Assembly: GCF_000003815.2 (NCBI RefSeq)
Contig: NC_049993.1
Span: 374,001-427,538 of the forward strand
From: Branchiostoma floridae
Lineage: Eukaryota; Chordata; Leptocardii; Amphioxiformes; Branchiostomatidae
DNA length: 53,538 bases
Reading direction: 5' to 3'
Shown here: piece by piece, positions 1 through 14,200 of the stretch
Layout of the letters: every line of letters starts with the position of its first letter
Numbering within the stretch: the stretch's first letter is position 1
Position numbers and translations under genes: made by a program
The notes under the pieces: generated by a model
What the model saw: only the letters and a program-made list of their open reading frames with translations
The model's database searches: none
What the model was told of the DNA's origin: nothing

Positions 1-2032
1 GGAAATTGGCCAGGGGAGTCAGTCCACGCTTTGAATGTTTCCCCTCCGGACACCGACTCCTCGGTAGCAAAACTCCCCTGGCGAATTATTCTCCCTATAA
101 TGGACAGTGTTGTCAGTCTGGTTGAGACTAGCTGTCTCTTACCGATGTAGTTGTGATACAAGTGTGAGCAGCTTTTGGAGCTTTCAGTGTAGCCATTACC
201 TGGGAAACAATGATAATAGCAATAAAACTATCAACAAAACTCAGATATACAATAAACTACCACATTGACTAAGCGACCTAACGTACAAGAGAATGTTCAC
301 GGGATGACCGGAAGACAAACACAACTCCATTTTCGTTGATGATCTGGCAACCAGAAGGCTAAAGAAGATTTATTATTCATTACCTATAATACCTATATAT
401 ATAACAAAGTATCGTTAAAGATGCGTGTTTGTTTGGGTTCACCGGTAGAGAAATTCCACGATGTTTGAACCAAATTTGGAGATCACCACATCGTATTTCC
501 TGGTATGGATGGGCACATGGTATCATGATGGGCAGTGGCTGGCAGACTGCCGTTCATCAACGACAAGAAGCAAATAAAATAAATGTTTGTTCCATTGTCA
601 CACAAACAACAACAACAACAGTAAGATGCGATGCAAATGGGGAACTGCATCCCTAACAATTACGAACCAGTACCTGTATCTGTGTAACCAGTATAAACAC
701 CCTTCGGTGTTCACATTAGCTCCGGAATATGAATGCACCGAATGTTGGTGATTGTTGAATGGAAACCGAAAGGATGTTTTATTAGCTTTAGTTAGATCAA
801 GTGAAATCAAACTTTATCTAATCAACTAGGCAGTCAACCAGACTGAATTGCACTAATGCTAATACATTACAATTAGAACCAAGAGATGGATAGAATACAT
901 TTTTAACCTACTTCGTGTGTCCATTAGTTAAAATCTCATATCGATGTACATAACGTTACCAACACAACAATAACAAAGCAACTGAATACATATAACGTTA
1001 TACATTATAATCAAGCGGACGATACCACACATAGTGACCTGGGACTCAGACTAAGTCTAGTAAGTCTCTCGCTGCCCTCGCCACAAACGAGTTCCTATGT
1101 CTCTCAGTACGGCTGACTGGCTTTCTACGTCTCAGTTCATATCGCGATTCCTCATTAGGTTGAAGAAAGACGTGATAGATCACTTCTTGAGTTTAGTTTA
1201 GTTTATTCGGCAAGGATCTCAGGTGCAATACAACCGAATGTCGGCCTTATCACAGGGGCTTTACAACAATAACCTCATAAAAACAATGACTACACTCCAC
1301 ATAACTAATTTGAAGCAAAAACAGTTGATGAAAAATTACTTTGGACACCATTGCCCATTTACAATCTGCGCATGTAGTGGCTAATTGCTGATGGTACTAC
1401 TGTTTAGGCCACAGCAAGAACATTTTATGGATGACATCCCATGAGCCTGTAAAAATAACGAGAAAGGGCAAAGCAGGTGGATAGAAAGAAACAAGATGGC
1501 GAAATTTTCAAAATAGACGCCGTAAACGATGTAACAGAAATCGAAACAACGAATCATGGCATCACATCCAACAAGGCATTGATTCCTGTATTCAAGAAGT
1601 GAACTAGTAACGTTATAGTAAATGTGAAACTAGTGTGTTACATTGATTCCTGTATTCAATAATACAGGCACTGATTCCTGTATTCAAGAAGTGAACTAGT
1701 ATAGTAAAAGTGAAACTAGAGTGTTGGCAAATAAATGGCGTCCATAAGATTTGTCACTTGTACAACTATCCAACGAGTTTCACCTCTGCACTGAGCACGT
1801 GATATCACCCATAAACATTAACTGCCTTGTTACAGAGCCTTATAGCACAATGAACGAATTCGAAGGAATTGCTAAATTTCTTAGCTCGGGCTTTGGTTAC
1901 ACTGATTTTTAGCTTGGGTGCCATCCGAATACTACCGGCCCGCTTTAAAAAAGGGCCCCTTAGTAATCGGATGGCGCCCAGGCTACAATGATTTAGCTGG
2001 AGGTTTTGACAGTTGATCCCACTTTGCTGCAG
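1..2032. other. Non-coding, no exon recognised
   Basis: I see no convincing signal-peptide exon for gene 1 here. The short open frames at 429-656 and 598-810 lack any family signature. The stretch TTTAGTTTAGTTTATTCGG near 1193-1212 resembles the 3' tail of a retroelement on the minus strand. A short repeated phrase, GATTCCTGTATTCAAGAAGT, occurs near 1580 and 1673. Confidence 0.4.
1911..1984. repeat. Fold-back palindrome (terminal-repeat remnant)
   Basis: The left arm has GGGTGCCATCCGAATACTA and the right arm has TAGTAATCGGATGGCGCCC, its near-exact reverse complement. The centre is GC-rich (GGCCCGC..GGGCCCC). About 74 bp in all, ending some 50 bp before the first Ig exon. It looks like two transposon ends left facing each other; the family is not recognised. 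Confidence 0.6.
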
Positions 2033-2216
2033 CTGTCTGTAGCAACAAGGGCCTTCCCATCTCCACGTCCGTCCGAGGAAACACGGGGGAGATCGTGACC
2101 CTACCGGCCAGCTACGACCAGGATCAGCCTGTTATCGCTCTGACGTGGAACAAGTTCGACCCCAACATCCAGGGAACCCGCATCCCTGTCTACATGTACT
2201 CCCCCAGCAGTAACAG
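2033..2216 (+). CDS. Gene 1 exon: first half of Ig domain 1 (V-type)
   Basis: Enters at phase 1 after TTTGCTGCAG and leaves at phase 2 (AACAG|GTGAAC). It encodes about 60 residues, beginning VCSNKGLPIS and running through GEIVTLPASYDQ to ALTWNKFDP. The core Trp of strand C is present. The strand-B position that is normally Cys falls in LPAS and is not Cys. The last 26 nt of this exon form the exonic part of the 39-bp repeat unit that follows. Reading on past the donor gives an immediate TGA, so the exon must end here. The other frames contain stops. Confidence 0.8.
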
Positions 2217-5200
2217 GTGAACACCTCTCTACATGTACTCCCCCAGCAGTAACAGGTGAACACCTCTCTACATGTACTCCCCCAGCAGTAACAGGTAAAC
2301 ACCTCTCTACATGTACTCCCCCAGCAGTAACAGGTGAACACCTCTCTACATGTGCTCCCCCAGCAGTAACAGGTGAACACCTCTCTACATGTGCTCCCCC
2401 AGCAGTAACAGGTAAACACCTCTCTACATGTACTCCCCCAGCAGTAACAGGTGAACACCTCTCTACATGTGCTCCCCCAGCAGTAACAGGTAAACACCTC
2501 TCTACATGTACTCCCCCAGCAGTAACAGGTGAACACCTCTCTACATGTGCTCCCCCAGCAGTAACAGGTGAACACCTCTCTACATGTGCTCCCCCAGCAG
2601 TAACAGGTAAACACCTCTCTACATATACTCCCCCAGCAGTAACAGGTGAACACCTCTCTACATGTACTCCCCCAGCAGTAACAGGTGAACACCTCTCTAC
2701 ATGTACTCCCCCAGCAGTAACAGGTGAACACCTCTCTACATGTGCTCCCCCAGCAGTAACAGGTTAACACCTCTCTACATGTACTCCCCCGGCAGTAACA
2801 GGTGAACACCTCTCACAGACTTCTACTAGATTATGGGGTCTTTTTAGAGAGCTGCTATAGTTCAACCATACCACAGGTGTTGATTTTTTTAATGTTTCTT
2901 CTCCTTTCACACCTTCAAATAGATTGTTCTCTGTTATTTAAGGGCCAAATGACCTAAAATTCGGCACAAGTGTAGAGAGAGGGAATACACCCAAGGTATT
3001 TCTAGTGCACTTGACTAATTCAGTTTTATGACCGGCTGCAGCCAATAAGGTAGCCTGATTAAATCAAATTATCCTGAACATGGTACAGGGCTGCTCTAGA
3101 CCTATGCCAAGAGGGCTTTAATAAGATTCGGCATATGCTACTTCAAAATGTTTTTTGTCATCCAAAATAGGTAATCTGGAGTCCATTCATGCACGGAGGA
3201 TAGATATCTTTTAAAGTTCAATTTTGTACGGGTATTATATGCAAAGTCCATTTGGTGAAAGTGTTTTAGAAACAGTCCATTCTAACTGGAAGTACGTCAC
3301 GAAGAGTCCATTCTCGCACTTTTCACTCTAGGAACAGCCAATTTTTTTGCATGCGCTGGGAGATATATAATATATATGCTGTATTTGCTCGCTGTATTAG
3401 GGATAGGAAACAATTAGAGAAAAGGTCCCTACCGGCCAGTTCACGGGCTTTTTGGCACTTTCGATCGTGACCCCTACGCGGCCCCGTAGGACACCTTGCG
3501 ACTCCCGGGGTATTTGGGGGACCCGGTCGGACACCGGCTTGAATTTAAGTCGAACTTAAAATGAACCCGGGGCACGGTAAACGTTAACGGCAGTCCACGC
3601 TAAGTTGCCTGTCTAGTTTATACTTAAGTTGGAAAGAGAGAAATAAGGTACGGAACTTTAACATGACTAGTGTTATTTGCCAACGGAACAAATTAAATTG
3701 CATTATGGCTAAAATATTAGCCGACCTTTTGTGAATTTATGGTAGCCCAGTCGACGCAAATTAAGCCAAATGCCTATTGTCGCCTCCAGTATATGCCGCA
3801 TCTGATAAGAATCCCCACACTTCATATTGTTAATCTCTTAATACAGATATTGCAGTTTCAGTACATCACCGACCATGGACGAGTCGTGTTACATTCCTTG
3901 TGACAGCAATATATCGCTTTTGTATTTGGACCCTCCTCATTTCACACAAGTTCTTTTTTTAATAATGCCTTTAACCAACCTAATCACTGAGAAGATGAAA
4001 TGATCTGGTTCATTCTTCGAGCTATACACATGTATTTTGCAACTCTTTTCTATGTGGTATTTCACAAAAATGTTTTTTATACATAAAACATAGCGTTACC
4101 ATCAATGTAGACATGGCAAGAAGGCATAACGGACTGCTGTTTTGGTGTTTCCTAAAGGCTGATGACATTACGATGGTACTAAGAACAACCAGTATCCATG
4201 GTTTGATAGTGTGACTCTGTGTTCTATTCCAGCTCCTTACCACTGGGGCCCTTTAAGGACCGGGCGACTCTGAACAACAACGGTTCACTGACATTACGTC
4301 ATCTGGAGAAGAAGGACGAGGGTCAGTACGTCATGACCACGTTGATAGACGCGGTTGGCCAGCAGGAACACTATGTCTATTTGGAAGTACAAGGTAAGGC
4401 TGCTCAAATTTGTATTCTACACTTCTTGGATCGTCTAGTCCAGTCCGATCATTTAGTCTGTAAAGGGGAGGTCCAGAAACAGGTGTTGTGTTCTGCAGAT
4501 ATCATTCTGACTTCTCAATGACAAAAAACGAACTATGTTCGCGTCTTTCGGGGAAGTTTGTACTACACGGTAGTTATATCATAAAGCAACAATATTCTAC
4601 TTCAAACCTTCCCCCAGTACCCTGAATACTACCCCCTCGACACAGTACCCCCGAGGTATTCATAACATCAATCATTCCACTGGAACCTATAGTTAAAATT
4701 CCAATACAGTGGAGTCAGAAAAGTTTGAGTTATGCTCATTTCCTCTTGCTTTGAGCCGCGAATCGACCTGGATCTTTAGCAATTATCCTATTGGAACCTA
4801 TACTTGGTACCAAGAAGGTTCTGTATGGGTGTTACTATTCAGTTATGGGAGTATAATTGACCTTTATTTGTTTGTATGTGAACTTTGACAAAATTTGGTC
4901 GATTCTGTAAACATGACAATACGGTTTTTTACATTAACGCGGTAAGTAACACCTGCTTCTGAAGTTGAGTTCCCCTTTACTTTAGTAGTCCGGTGGCAAT
5001 GGAAGTATTCATTGTAATCATCAACAGTTTGCAGAAGAGTACATTTTGTACGAAATCAACATTACATCTTTGGTCGATAAGTTAAGCTCCATGTTCAAGT
5101 AGGACTTTCATTTCTTTACATTTCTTTACTTGTTATTCACGAGGGCAACGTAGAAACGGTGATTTTATTTTCCATGTAGTACCTCCAAAAGTAAGTGTGG

Positions 5201-8200
5201 GACAGCAGAGCCCCCTGCGTGTCCCCGTCAACACTAACATCACGCTGAACTGCACGGTAGAGAAGAGCACCAATCTGCAGTACAGTATCTACTGGCTAAG
5301 GTAGGCAAGCAGTTCCTACTGGTCTTCATACTTCTCATAGAAAAGTTACAATGGGCGTTATCATTATGTCCTTATAGCTAAGGCCACAGCAAGTAGATTT
5401 TACGGATCCATTAGCGCTCATTAATACAATACACCAAACGTATACGCAGAATCAAGAAAGAGCACAATGAACATATCTTTATACAATTAAATTCGTTCTT
5501 AGTTACAAACCTTCGAGCTTTTAGTCACTTCTAAAAGAGTACAAATCTAATAAGAAAACTGACAACCACGAAACGATTCCACAAAAAATATATATTTGCA
5601 CTTCTTGGGGGAAGGCCCAAACTCTTTCGCTTCGAAACCACGCTGCACCTCTGTAACACACATAGAAATTGAATTATGTAACTTACAGAAGGTCTTGAAA
5701 ATAGTCCTTTGGGTTATACAAAGCTGAAATTAAACAGGCACTTTCAAACCTTAAAAACGGCAAAATTTTTGGGGGCAATATCATTAACAATAAAATGTTG
5801 AAGTGCTGATCGAACGTCAAATCAGAACGACTAGTCAACCTTTTTTCATCTGTACCTGTCTGTAAGGTACTTTTGCACCAGTCACATCGTGGCATTACAT
5901 AAAGGTGGTACAAAAGACGACCATAATAACTACACGGGAATCTCAGTGACGAGCTGTTTAGCTAAACTATGGACATGTACTATTATTAGCAAATATGCAC
6001 CCGAAAACAAGAGTTCGGAGACCTCACACCTGAATGAAATATTCAGTTTTTGCAAATTTCTTGTTTTATCGTGTCTCAGTGATTATGCAAATGTGGCTGT
6101 CATCATTATCATCATCCGGGCGTGGTTGCACGGATGACCATGACTCTCTTCCTCCATCCTTCCCTATCCTCCATAGCCTTGGGCAGTTGGCTGTAAATCT
6201 ATTATAAATGATGGTATTCTCTACCAGACTGATAGAATACATTGTATATGTCAAAGTCTGTCCCTTTGGCAGAATTCCATTTTATAATGAAGTAAACAAA
6301 TGACTATCGCATGAACATCTTAATCTATACATGACAATGTACACCTTTAACTAAGTTACACATGTCAAACATAAGAAATGAAAGTATCATTTACCAAGGG
6401 ATCATGGTACCATCACATTAACTATACAAAACCTAATTTGCATGCATAGTTGGTATTTGTAAATGTTCCGCATGCCATTAAATACAAATGTTACACATCA
6501 TTAAAAGTCACATTATGGAAAACATTGGAATTATAGATAACAAAGTTAACACTTTTTCCAGAGCAAGCAACTTGAGGGCAATCTTCCCCAAACCTAATCC
6601 AGCTACTCTATAATCCACAATCAATACAAAGGTTCTTAAGTTTCACTGACCACAAATATCCAGACACACCCCTTTTTGTAAATGGCATGGCCCACTTAAG
6701 CCTGACAGGTAGTGTAACCTGGCCCTTATGTAGCCAGGGGCAACAGAAACCTTCCTCTGGAGACTATCTCTGCACCTCTGGAGTCACTTCTGTTGATAAT
6801 TAAAACAAAGTAGAGGTGTGGCGATGCCCCAATGAACACAAAAATCACCCTGCAGTACCAAGTTCAAAGTCAAAGAGGCCAAAAAGCAAACCTGACCGTC
6901 TGGCTACCACACTAAACAAATCTACCAAATACCTTTGCAATAGCACGCTGCGTACTCGAGATATAACAGCGGAAACGCACCAAAACACACAAAACACGAA
7001 CCTTAAACCTATACCTGTATTTCATACATGTAACAACGACTATACACGTGTTTTATAGATTTTAGAAAGGCATTTGACTAGGTTTGGTGAGATGGGCTCC
7101 ACTTGAAATTACTCAAGTCGGGAATAGGGGGAACTTTTACAGGCTTGGTACAGCACAAGTTGGTTACAAATGGTCGATATGTATATAACGTTAAAGACGT
7201 TTCTTCATAATCAAAGTATCGATAGTGGTAGGCTGATGTTCTATTGTAAAACTACATACGCTAGAGAGAAGTACTGAGACGTAGTTGTTTTCTAGCTGCG
7301 CTCCGCAATAAGCAAAGTCAGAATTAACGCTCATACTACGGATAAAGTAAATAAGTAAGTACTCTTGAAGTAGCGGTCTCCTCTCTCAGCACTGGAACAC
7401 CCGTGCTGAAGTGGACGTAAGTCCAGAAGGCAGCTTCAGCACTGGAAACCCTCCTGTAGAGTAGTAGAATGTGTTGTCCACATAGTAGAATGTGTTGTAA
7501 TCATAAGTTTCATAACTGCCTATTGTTTGTATAGTTGATAATTGTCTACCCGTAGTATCAATCGTCGCTAGACAAGGTCTTATGGGGCTCTAATAAGTTA
7601 CTTTTCTAATATTGATAACAGATAGGGGTGCATGCTACACGAACATTACATTGATTGTACTTGTAGAAGTGACACTGATGAGGTACATGTAGCTATGAGT
7701 GTAGTTGTAGAAGTGAAAAAAAAGTTATAATTAGATAGTAAAAGTGGCACCAATGTGGAGCCATGAGTGTAGTTGTCAACTTGGTAAAATTACCAGTCAC
7801 TTAACGGGGGCCGCCCTAAGATGCCCGCTTTTTTACGCGGTATAACTCACGGCGCTCCATCACTAGTTGCCAAAGAGTGGTCAAGTTTTGATCAATTAAT
7901 TTTTAACATATTCATCTAGAGACCATGCGTGAATAAGGAAGGCATCCATACTTATCACGAACCCTTCACCCTCCGCGTTACAACTGGCAAACACTGAGGA
8001 CGTTATCGTGAATATAAATTCCGATTTTGAGCTGCGTTAAACAGTGCGCCCTAACTTGCCCCGCTTTTGGAATTGGTCACCAGCTCTCTTCGGAAGCTGG
8101 TGACCAATTTAGACAAACATAAATAAAAATTCTAATCTTATGATATATTAGCTTTCTTTTGACGTAGAATTAATATTGTGATTGTGTGTGCTTCTTGTCT

Positions 8201-11200
8201 CCCGCGAGGAGGGCTAAATCTTTCACAATCCAGGTCGTGTTTTCATGGGAAATGGGCAAAATGCACGGAATGTGGCGGCCCCACTAACAAAATCATTACG
8301 AAAAACGACAACGCCAAAATCACAAAAAAACTCTGTGTACGTATTGGGAAACATATTCGACATCACTCTGTGAAGTTTCATTTTTATAGACGGTACGAAT
8401 CATTTGTTAGAGTAACAAATCTTTTGGGCGTTCGCTCGTCTGCCACCTGCGGGGGCACACTCCCTGGGGAAAACAACGGCGGTGATGCTTATGTTGTTTT
8501 TTCTATGGCCAGTCTTCTACTCAACAAACATTTGAAGACCAATATTTGTAGTGTTTTGTGAAGCTTTATTTCTTATGTGTATGACATGTATTCATGGACA
8601 CGAGCCACCAATACCTAGTAACAGGTGACCACAGTGATTCGGCGATACCAACATTATTGTGAGAATTCTGTCTTCAAAAAAAAAAAAATGGAAGTGAATA
8701 TGTGTAAATTTTAACAGAAAAAAAGCTGTTTGTATGGACTTGGTTTATTTACCTTTATAATCATCATAGTCGGTGTGGCCTAATTCCATTTAGCTATTTC
8801 AGCGTCATTGGTTTCTCATTTCCACACATAATTTCTAGATATAATCATCGTTCATATTGTGGTACAGTGGAAGCCAGTTAATTGCACCTCGGATAAACGC
8901 ACACTTCGGATAATTGCACGGAATCCCTAAATCCCAAAAAAACAAAAAATCACCAACGCCGGATAATTGCACGACTGTCAAACATCGTCGGCAAATTGAC
9001 TGAAAATGCGTGTTAAAATCGTCAGACACGGTACAAATAAGCTGATAATGGCCTTTGTGAAGTCGCTTTACTGACAACATGTATGAAATTGTTATTGGGA
9101 TCAAAAGAAATCGATATTGTGAGGTCGCACCCGGGGGGCGAGATCACTAGCGTTTTCGCCCCCCTTTAGCGTTTTCGCCCCCCCCCCCCCCAAGAGCAGC
9201 TGGTTACTACATATTACAGGTGCGCTACCTGGTACTATACTGCACCTGGGGAGTAACGTATATGGTGTGCTACCTGGTACCTATATGGCACCTTATTACC
9301 GTACCGTAAGATGTCATACCTCGAAAGTCGATACTATATTGTTCGGTGCAAACATGACATTGAAATGAAAAAGACAATTTTTTTTTTTTTTGCAGCTGAG
9401 GTGGCATAAAAACAGTGCTACTGCGAACGTATAAATCAACACCGTCTATGGTACGGAATACGTCAGCTATATGTTTTCAATTTGTCACAGTGTTTTCTTT
9501 CTTGTGCTGGAAACATTTCCAAAGCACTAACAAAAACACACGTGAATAATAGTTTCTCATTATAAACACTATCTACGCGCAAGTTGATATAGCTGTTGCT
9601 AAATGCTACACAAACACTGGTAAAGTACCAGTCTTAAGAAACACGGGTAAATGCATCAGTTCCTAAATACTAGAAAAAACAGTCATGTTGGAGGTGAAGA
9701 TATCCCTTGGCCAGGTGCATATACCAAAATGTGCGTTATTCTAATTAATACCTAATATTTGCATAATTAATAAAGACATTACATATTTCTTTTGTGGTCA
9801 CTCCATGGTAGAGACTTCATATTGGAGATATATAGGTTGCTTGAGGACAGGTGAATACAATGAAATACATCTTATGTCAAGACTCAGGTATACGCAATAA
9901 TGGGAATACAAGGGACCCAACCCTCCTTGTCTGAAACAAGTTCAACTATCTTATTACTATGTAATTACGTTAATATTGATACTATGAATGGAGTTATGTA
10001 TCAAACTCGTGTACTTATATCATTCTGAAACTGCATTTTGTGATTTATACCAATCAACTTCTAAAATGTCATGTAAACCCATTTTTTGGGGGGGGGGCGA
10101 AATCGCTAAAGGGGGGCGAGGTAGGGGGGCGAGATCACCAGCCGGGGAGGGCGAGATCGCTAGTGATTTCGCCCCCGGGGGGCGAGATCACGGGGGGCGA
10201 GATCGCTGTCACACCGGCATTACGATTTGGCAGACAACTTGATTTGACATACAGTGCTCAATAACAAATGTTCTCTATCTGTCCATTGTCTAATTACGTA
10301 ATTAGGCAGTGGTTTTATGTTCTTGGCAGCCAGTCGGAAACAACACAGCGACTCGGGGCCTACAGACGGACATAACACTCGCCTTCGGCGGTGCGCATGC
10401 AGTGCTTTAGTTTCGTGATAAGGAAGCTACATAACGTATACAGTAACTTACTTTTAGTTTTGATTTCAAGTGCATTGCAGAACGATGTTTCGTGAAGACA
10501 TGTATATGACGTCCGGAGCACAACAGGTACAGCACTACTGTAACACGTAAATAAACTGTGCGTTGTACTACCTCCCATGCCACCTCTCGGCCCCCCGCCC
10601 GTGGTGATGCGGTCCAAATGACCAACTCCGCATTATCGCACACGCCGGATAATTGCACGAAATTCGCTGGCAAATTGGGTGTGCAATTAAGCGGCTTCCA
10701 CTGTATTTGTATGTTGAGTGAGAGTGTGACTTACTGGCATGATGATGGTTACTTTTAGAAACATGCAGCTGAAAAAATAAACTACATCCATTTAACATTA
10801 TTTGCCGATATTTCAGCTAGTTTAAGTTTCATCGCATCAGAGTTATAGCAACTAGAAAGGCCGACATTTGCTTAAGAGCAAATACAGCATATTTCAGCCA
10901 TACCCCTTCCCACGCAACATTGGACTGTTCCAAATCACCCCTGCGCAAAAATGGAACATCCTCTTAACAGTACATTATCCCCCAAAGTGGACTGGTATTG
11001 TGAATTGATTCCAGGTAAAAACAGAGCTTGCTTCTATTTTTCAGAAAATGACAATAATCACACTTTCCATTCAGAAAATTTTCATCATGACTGAAAATTG
11101 TTGAATGACTTCATGTAATGTCATTAACAATTTTCAGTACGATAACTAGGTGTAAGTTTTAAAAAAGTATAAGCTCCTTGTGATGTGGGTACATTCATTA

Positions 11201-14200
11201 TTGCAGTGACATTTTTTTTATTCAAGTAGGGCATACGATTTAATAATTATCAAGCAGGTGCAGGTACTGTAGGAGCGTTTGTTTTCTTCAAGCTGTAAAA
11301 CTGTTAAACTGTTTTACTTTGTATGCAATCAGCCATCGAGCCTATTATTATTTTAGTTTAACAACTTCCTGCCAGACCCGGAAGATACGATTGAACCTTG
11401 TTCGAGGATTTATTTTCGTCTGTCTGGTCAGTCTGTTCATACCCTCGAGGCTGGCGCTGAGAGTGTTTTATTGGGCTGAAACTCTGGCAGTTTAAAGTTA
11501 CTTACAATTTAAATGTTCAAACTTTATGTCAAACAACAACAGCACTAGGAAATGTGGCCACTATAGACAGGTGGTCACTATAGAGAAAATGCTGATCTAT
11601 TGACTAGGAGCCATACGTTACACATGATCATTAATCATATAAACATTGCACAGGTAAGCCAATTGTTTAGATGTACAATTAAGTTCAAATAATTCTGAAG
11701 AGAAATATTGATGAGAAAATAATCATTCTCGCCACTAACTTATAATTACGTATCAAAACTAAACGCAGATTTTCTAACTAACGCACCTTTCGCCGACTTC
11801 ATCAAAGGACCGCCGGCTATCAATCAAACACGGCTGTTGATTAGACTTAGAGTTTCAAACAGCCATGTGCTGTGTGCCAGTTGACAGCGAACTTCATGCT
11901 ACGTGATGTTTTACATTGCTTGGACCTTCTTTCCTACAGCGGTGCTTCTACAAAATATTTAGACTATAACACCGAGTCCCACATGTTTTATAGAATAGAA
12001 TTTGACGCAGAACAGCGTTTTTTGCTGGGTATTTTTCTTGAAACATGTTCGTGGGAATATCAGCGAGGCGGCGACGTAGGGATATCAGACCGTCAACAAA
12101 AGTCGCACGGCGGCTAACGGCGCATCGAAGATACTAGCGCTATAAATAAGCGCTTCAACTAAGGATGGCAACCCGTACAATATTTTTGTATACTGTTGAG
12201 CTAAGTAAAGTTTGTTGTTTATGAGGTTTTAGTTGTCTTTGAAGCTTTGACCCGAAATATTTTAAAGTCAAACTGCTGAAGAGAAGTAAGTGATTGCTAC
12301 GATTATCGTAGATATGGCCCTAAAAAAACTGATAAAAGAAGCCTTCTCAATAGTCTAAAATGCAAGAGCTTCCGGGGGGGCTTCGCCCTCCTGGGTCCCC
12401 CCCACAGTGGCCCTGCCCCTGGACCCCGCCAGGGACATTCGGCGGCCCCCGGACCCCTGTCCGACGCTTTGAAAAAATCCTGGCGAGAAGTCTGTACGGC
12501 CTGAGTCTTCAAGTTAACGTATTGTGTGGTCCCGCTTATGAATATTAATTAGCCTTCGCTTTCCTCTTCGCTGATTGGCTGAACCATTAATTGAATTAAC
12601 TCTTCCTGCCGGCTAGACGCAGGTGCAGATGTCGGCTCTGTGGGGTGAACGTCCGAAAGATCATGGCATGGAGAACGAAAGAAAACCAATTTCCCCTAAA
12701 AAAAGTGCTGTAATTAAGCCTTTTACAGTACTTTAAGCCAAAAATTTTACTTGGATCATTTTACCAACTATCTTATGCCTATCTATACCAAATGTTACTC
12801 ATACCAGGGTACAGGGGTGCAAAATATACCGTTATAAGACCGTCAACAACAGTCGCACGGAGCTAACAGCGCAGCGAAAATACCATCGCTAGCGTTTCAA
12901 CTTCGGATAACAAGTTATAAGTACTGTTGAACTCAGTAACGTTAAAGTTTGTTTTTAGTTGCCTTTGACGGTTTGACCTGAAATAGTGTTACGCTAAACT
13001 CCTGAAGAGAAGTTAAGTGACTGCTGCGATTATCATAGATATGCCCCTAAGAACTGATACAATATAAAGCCTTCTGAATAGTGTAAAATGCGAGAGCCTT
13101 AGGCGGGCTTCGCTCCCCCTGGCGGGAACACTGCTATAAACGGGATCATGAGGCCCCGCTTATGAATATTAATTAGCCTTTGGCCTCCTCTTCGCTGATT
13201 GGCTAGGTCTTTGATTCAATCAACTCTCCGGCTGACGCGCACAGGTGTGGCTCTGTGCGGGGTCACGGAAGGTCACGTCAGGAGGCCAAAAGAAAACAAA
13301 TTTCCCCTCAGAAAAGTGCCAAAATTAATCATTTTAAAGTTGTTTATGTCAAAAATTTGACTTGAATCTTGTTACCAAGTATCTAATGCCTATCTATACC
13401 AAATTTCAGGTCATTTAATTGTAATACCAGGGTACAGGAGCCAAAAGTGTCCTTTTTTGGTCAAAAATTGGCCAAAAATCGCAAAAAATAAGCCTTTTGT
13501 TGCACTGTACACCAAAAGTGTTATTGAATTTATATGAAGGTATTATCAAGGCACATCTGTGTCAAATTTCAGCTCATTCGGTTGCAATACCAAGGTACAG
13601 GAGCCAAAAGTGTCCTTTTTTGGTCAAAAATTGGTAAAAAAAATCGCAAAAATAAGCATTTTGTTGTACTGTACACCAAAAATGTTATTGAATTTATATG
13701 GGGGCATTATCAAGGCACATCTCTGTCAAATTTCAGCTCATTTGGTTGTAATACCAGGGTACAGGGGCCAAAGTGTCCTTTTTTGGTCAAAAATTGGTCA
13801 AAAAATCGCAAAAATAAGCATTTTGTTGTACTGTACACCAAAAGTGTTATCGAATTTATATGGGGGCATTATCAAGGCACATCTCTGTCAAATTTCAGCT
13901 CATTTGGTTGTAATACCAGGGTACAGGGGCCATATATACAGTTTTGGTCTAAAATTGACCAAAAAAATCTCAATAAAATCATTTTAGAGGCAGATATGAA
14001 AAAACTGAGAAAAAAGCATCAAGGTATTGGCCCATTCTACCCCTGTGCCAAATTTCAGGTCATTCGGTCCAGGAACGGCGGAGATGAATCACTTTGAAGA
14101 TTTGACAGGAGAAAGAAGAAAGAAAGAAAGAAACATTACGAATACAATATATTTCACCATACTATGTATGGCTGAAATATAATAAAGGCGAGGCAATAGG

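Noticed and set aside
100-450. Signal-peptide exon for gene 1
   Set aside because: No ATG here is followed by a hydrophobic core and a phase 1 donor.
2132-2809. 225-residue minus-strand ORF of repeated CREVFTCYCWGST
   Set aside because: It is the reverse reading of the 39-bp minisatellite; a unit of 13 codons stays open by arithmetic, and the plus strand has the real exon.
2191-2814. CRISPR-like regular repeats
   Set aside because: There are no spacers; units are directly joined, and the context is a eukaryotic exon/intron border.
8178-8561. 127-codon ORF with Cys pairs
   Set aside because: No known zinc-binding spacing, no family match and an unclear start; kept only as a note.
13534-14097. 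187-residue ORF with repeated blocks
   Set aside because: It covers the ~163-bp tandem repeats of a mobile element and has no protein signature apart from the repeats.
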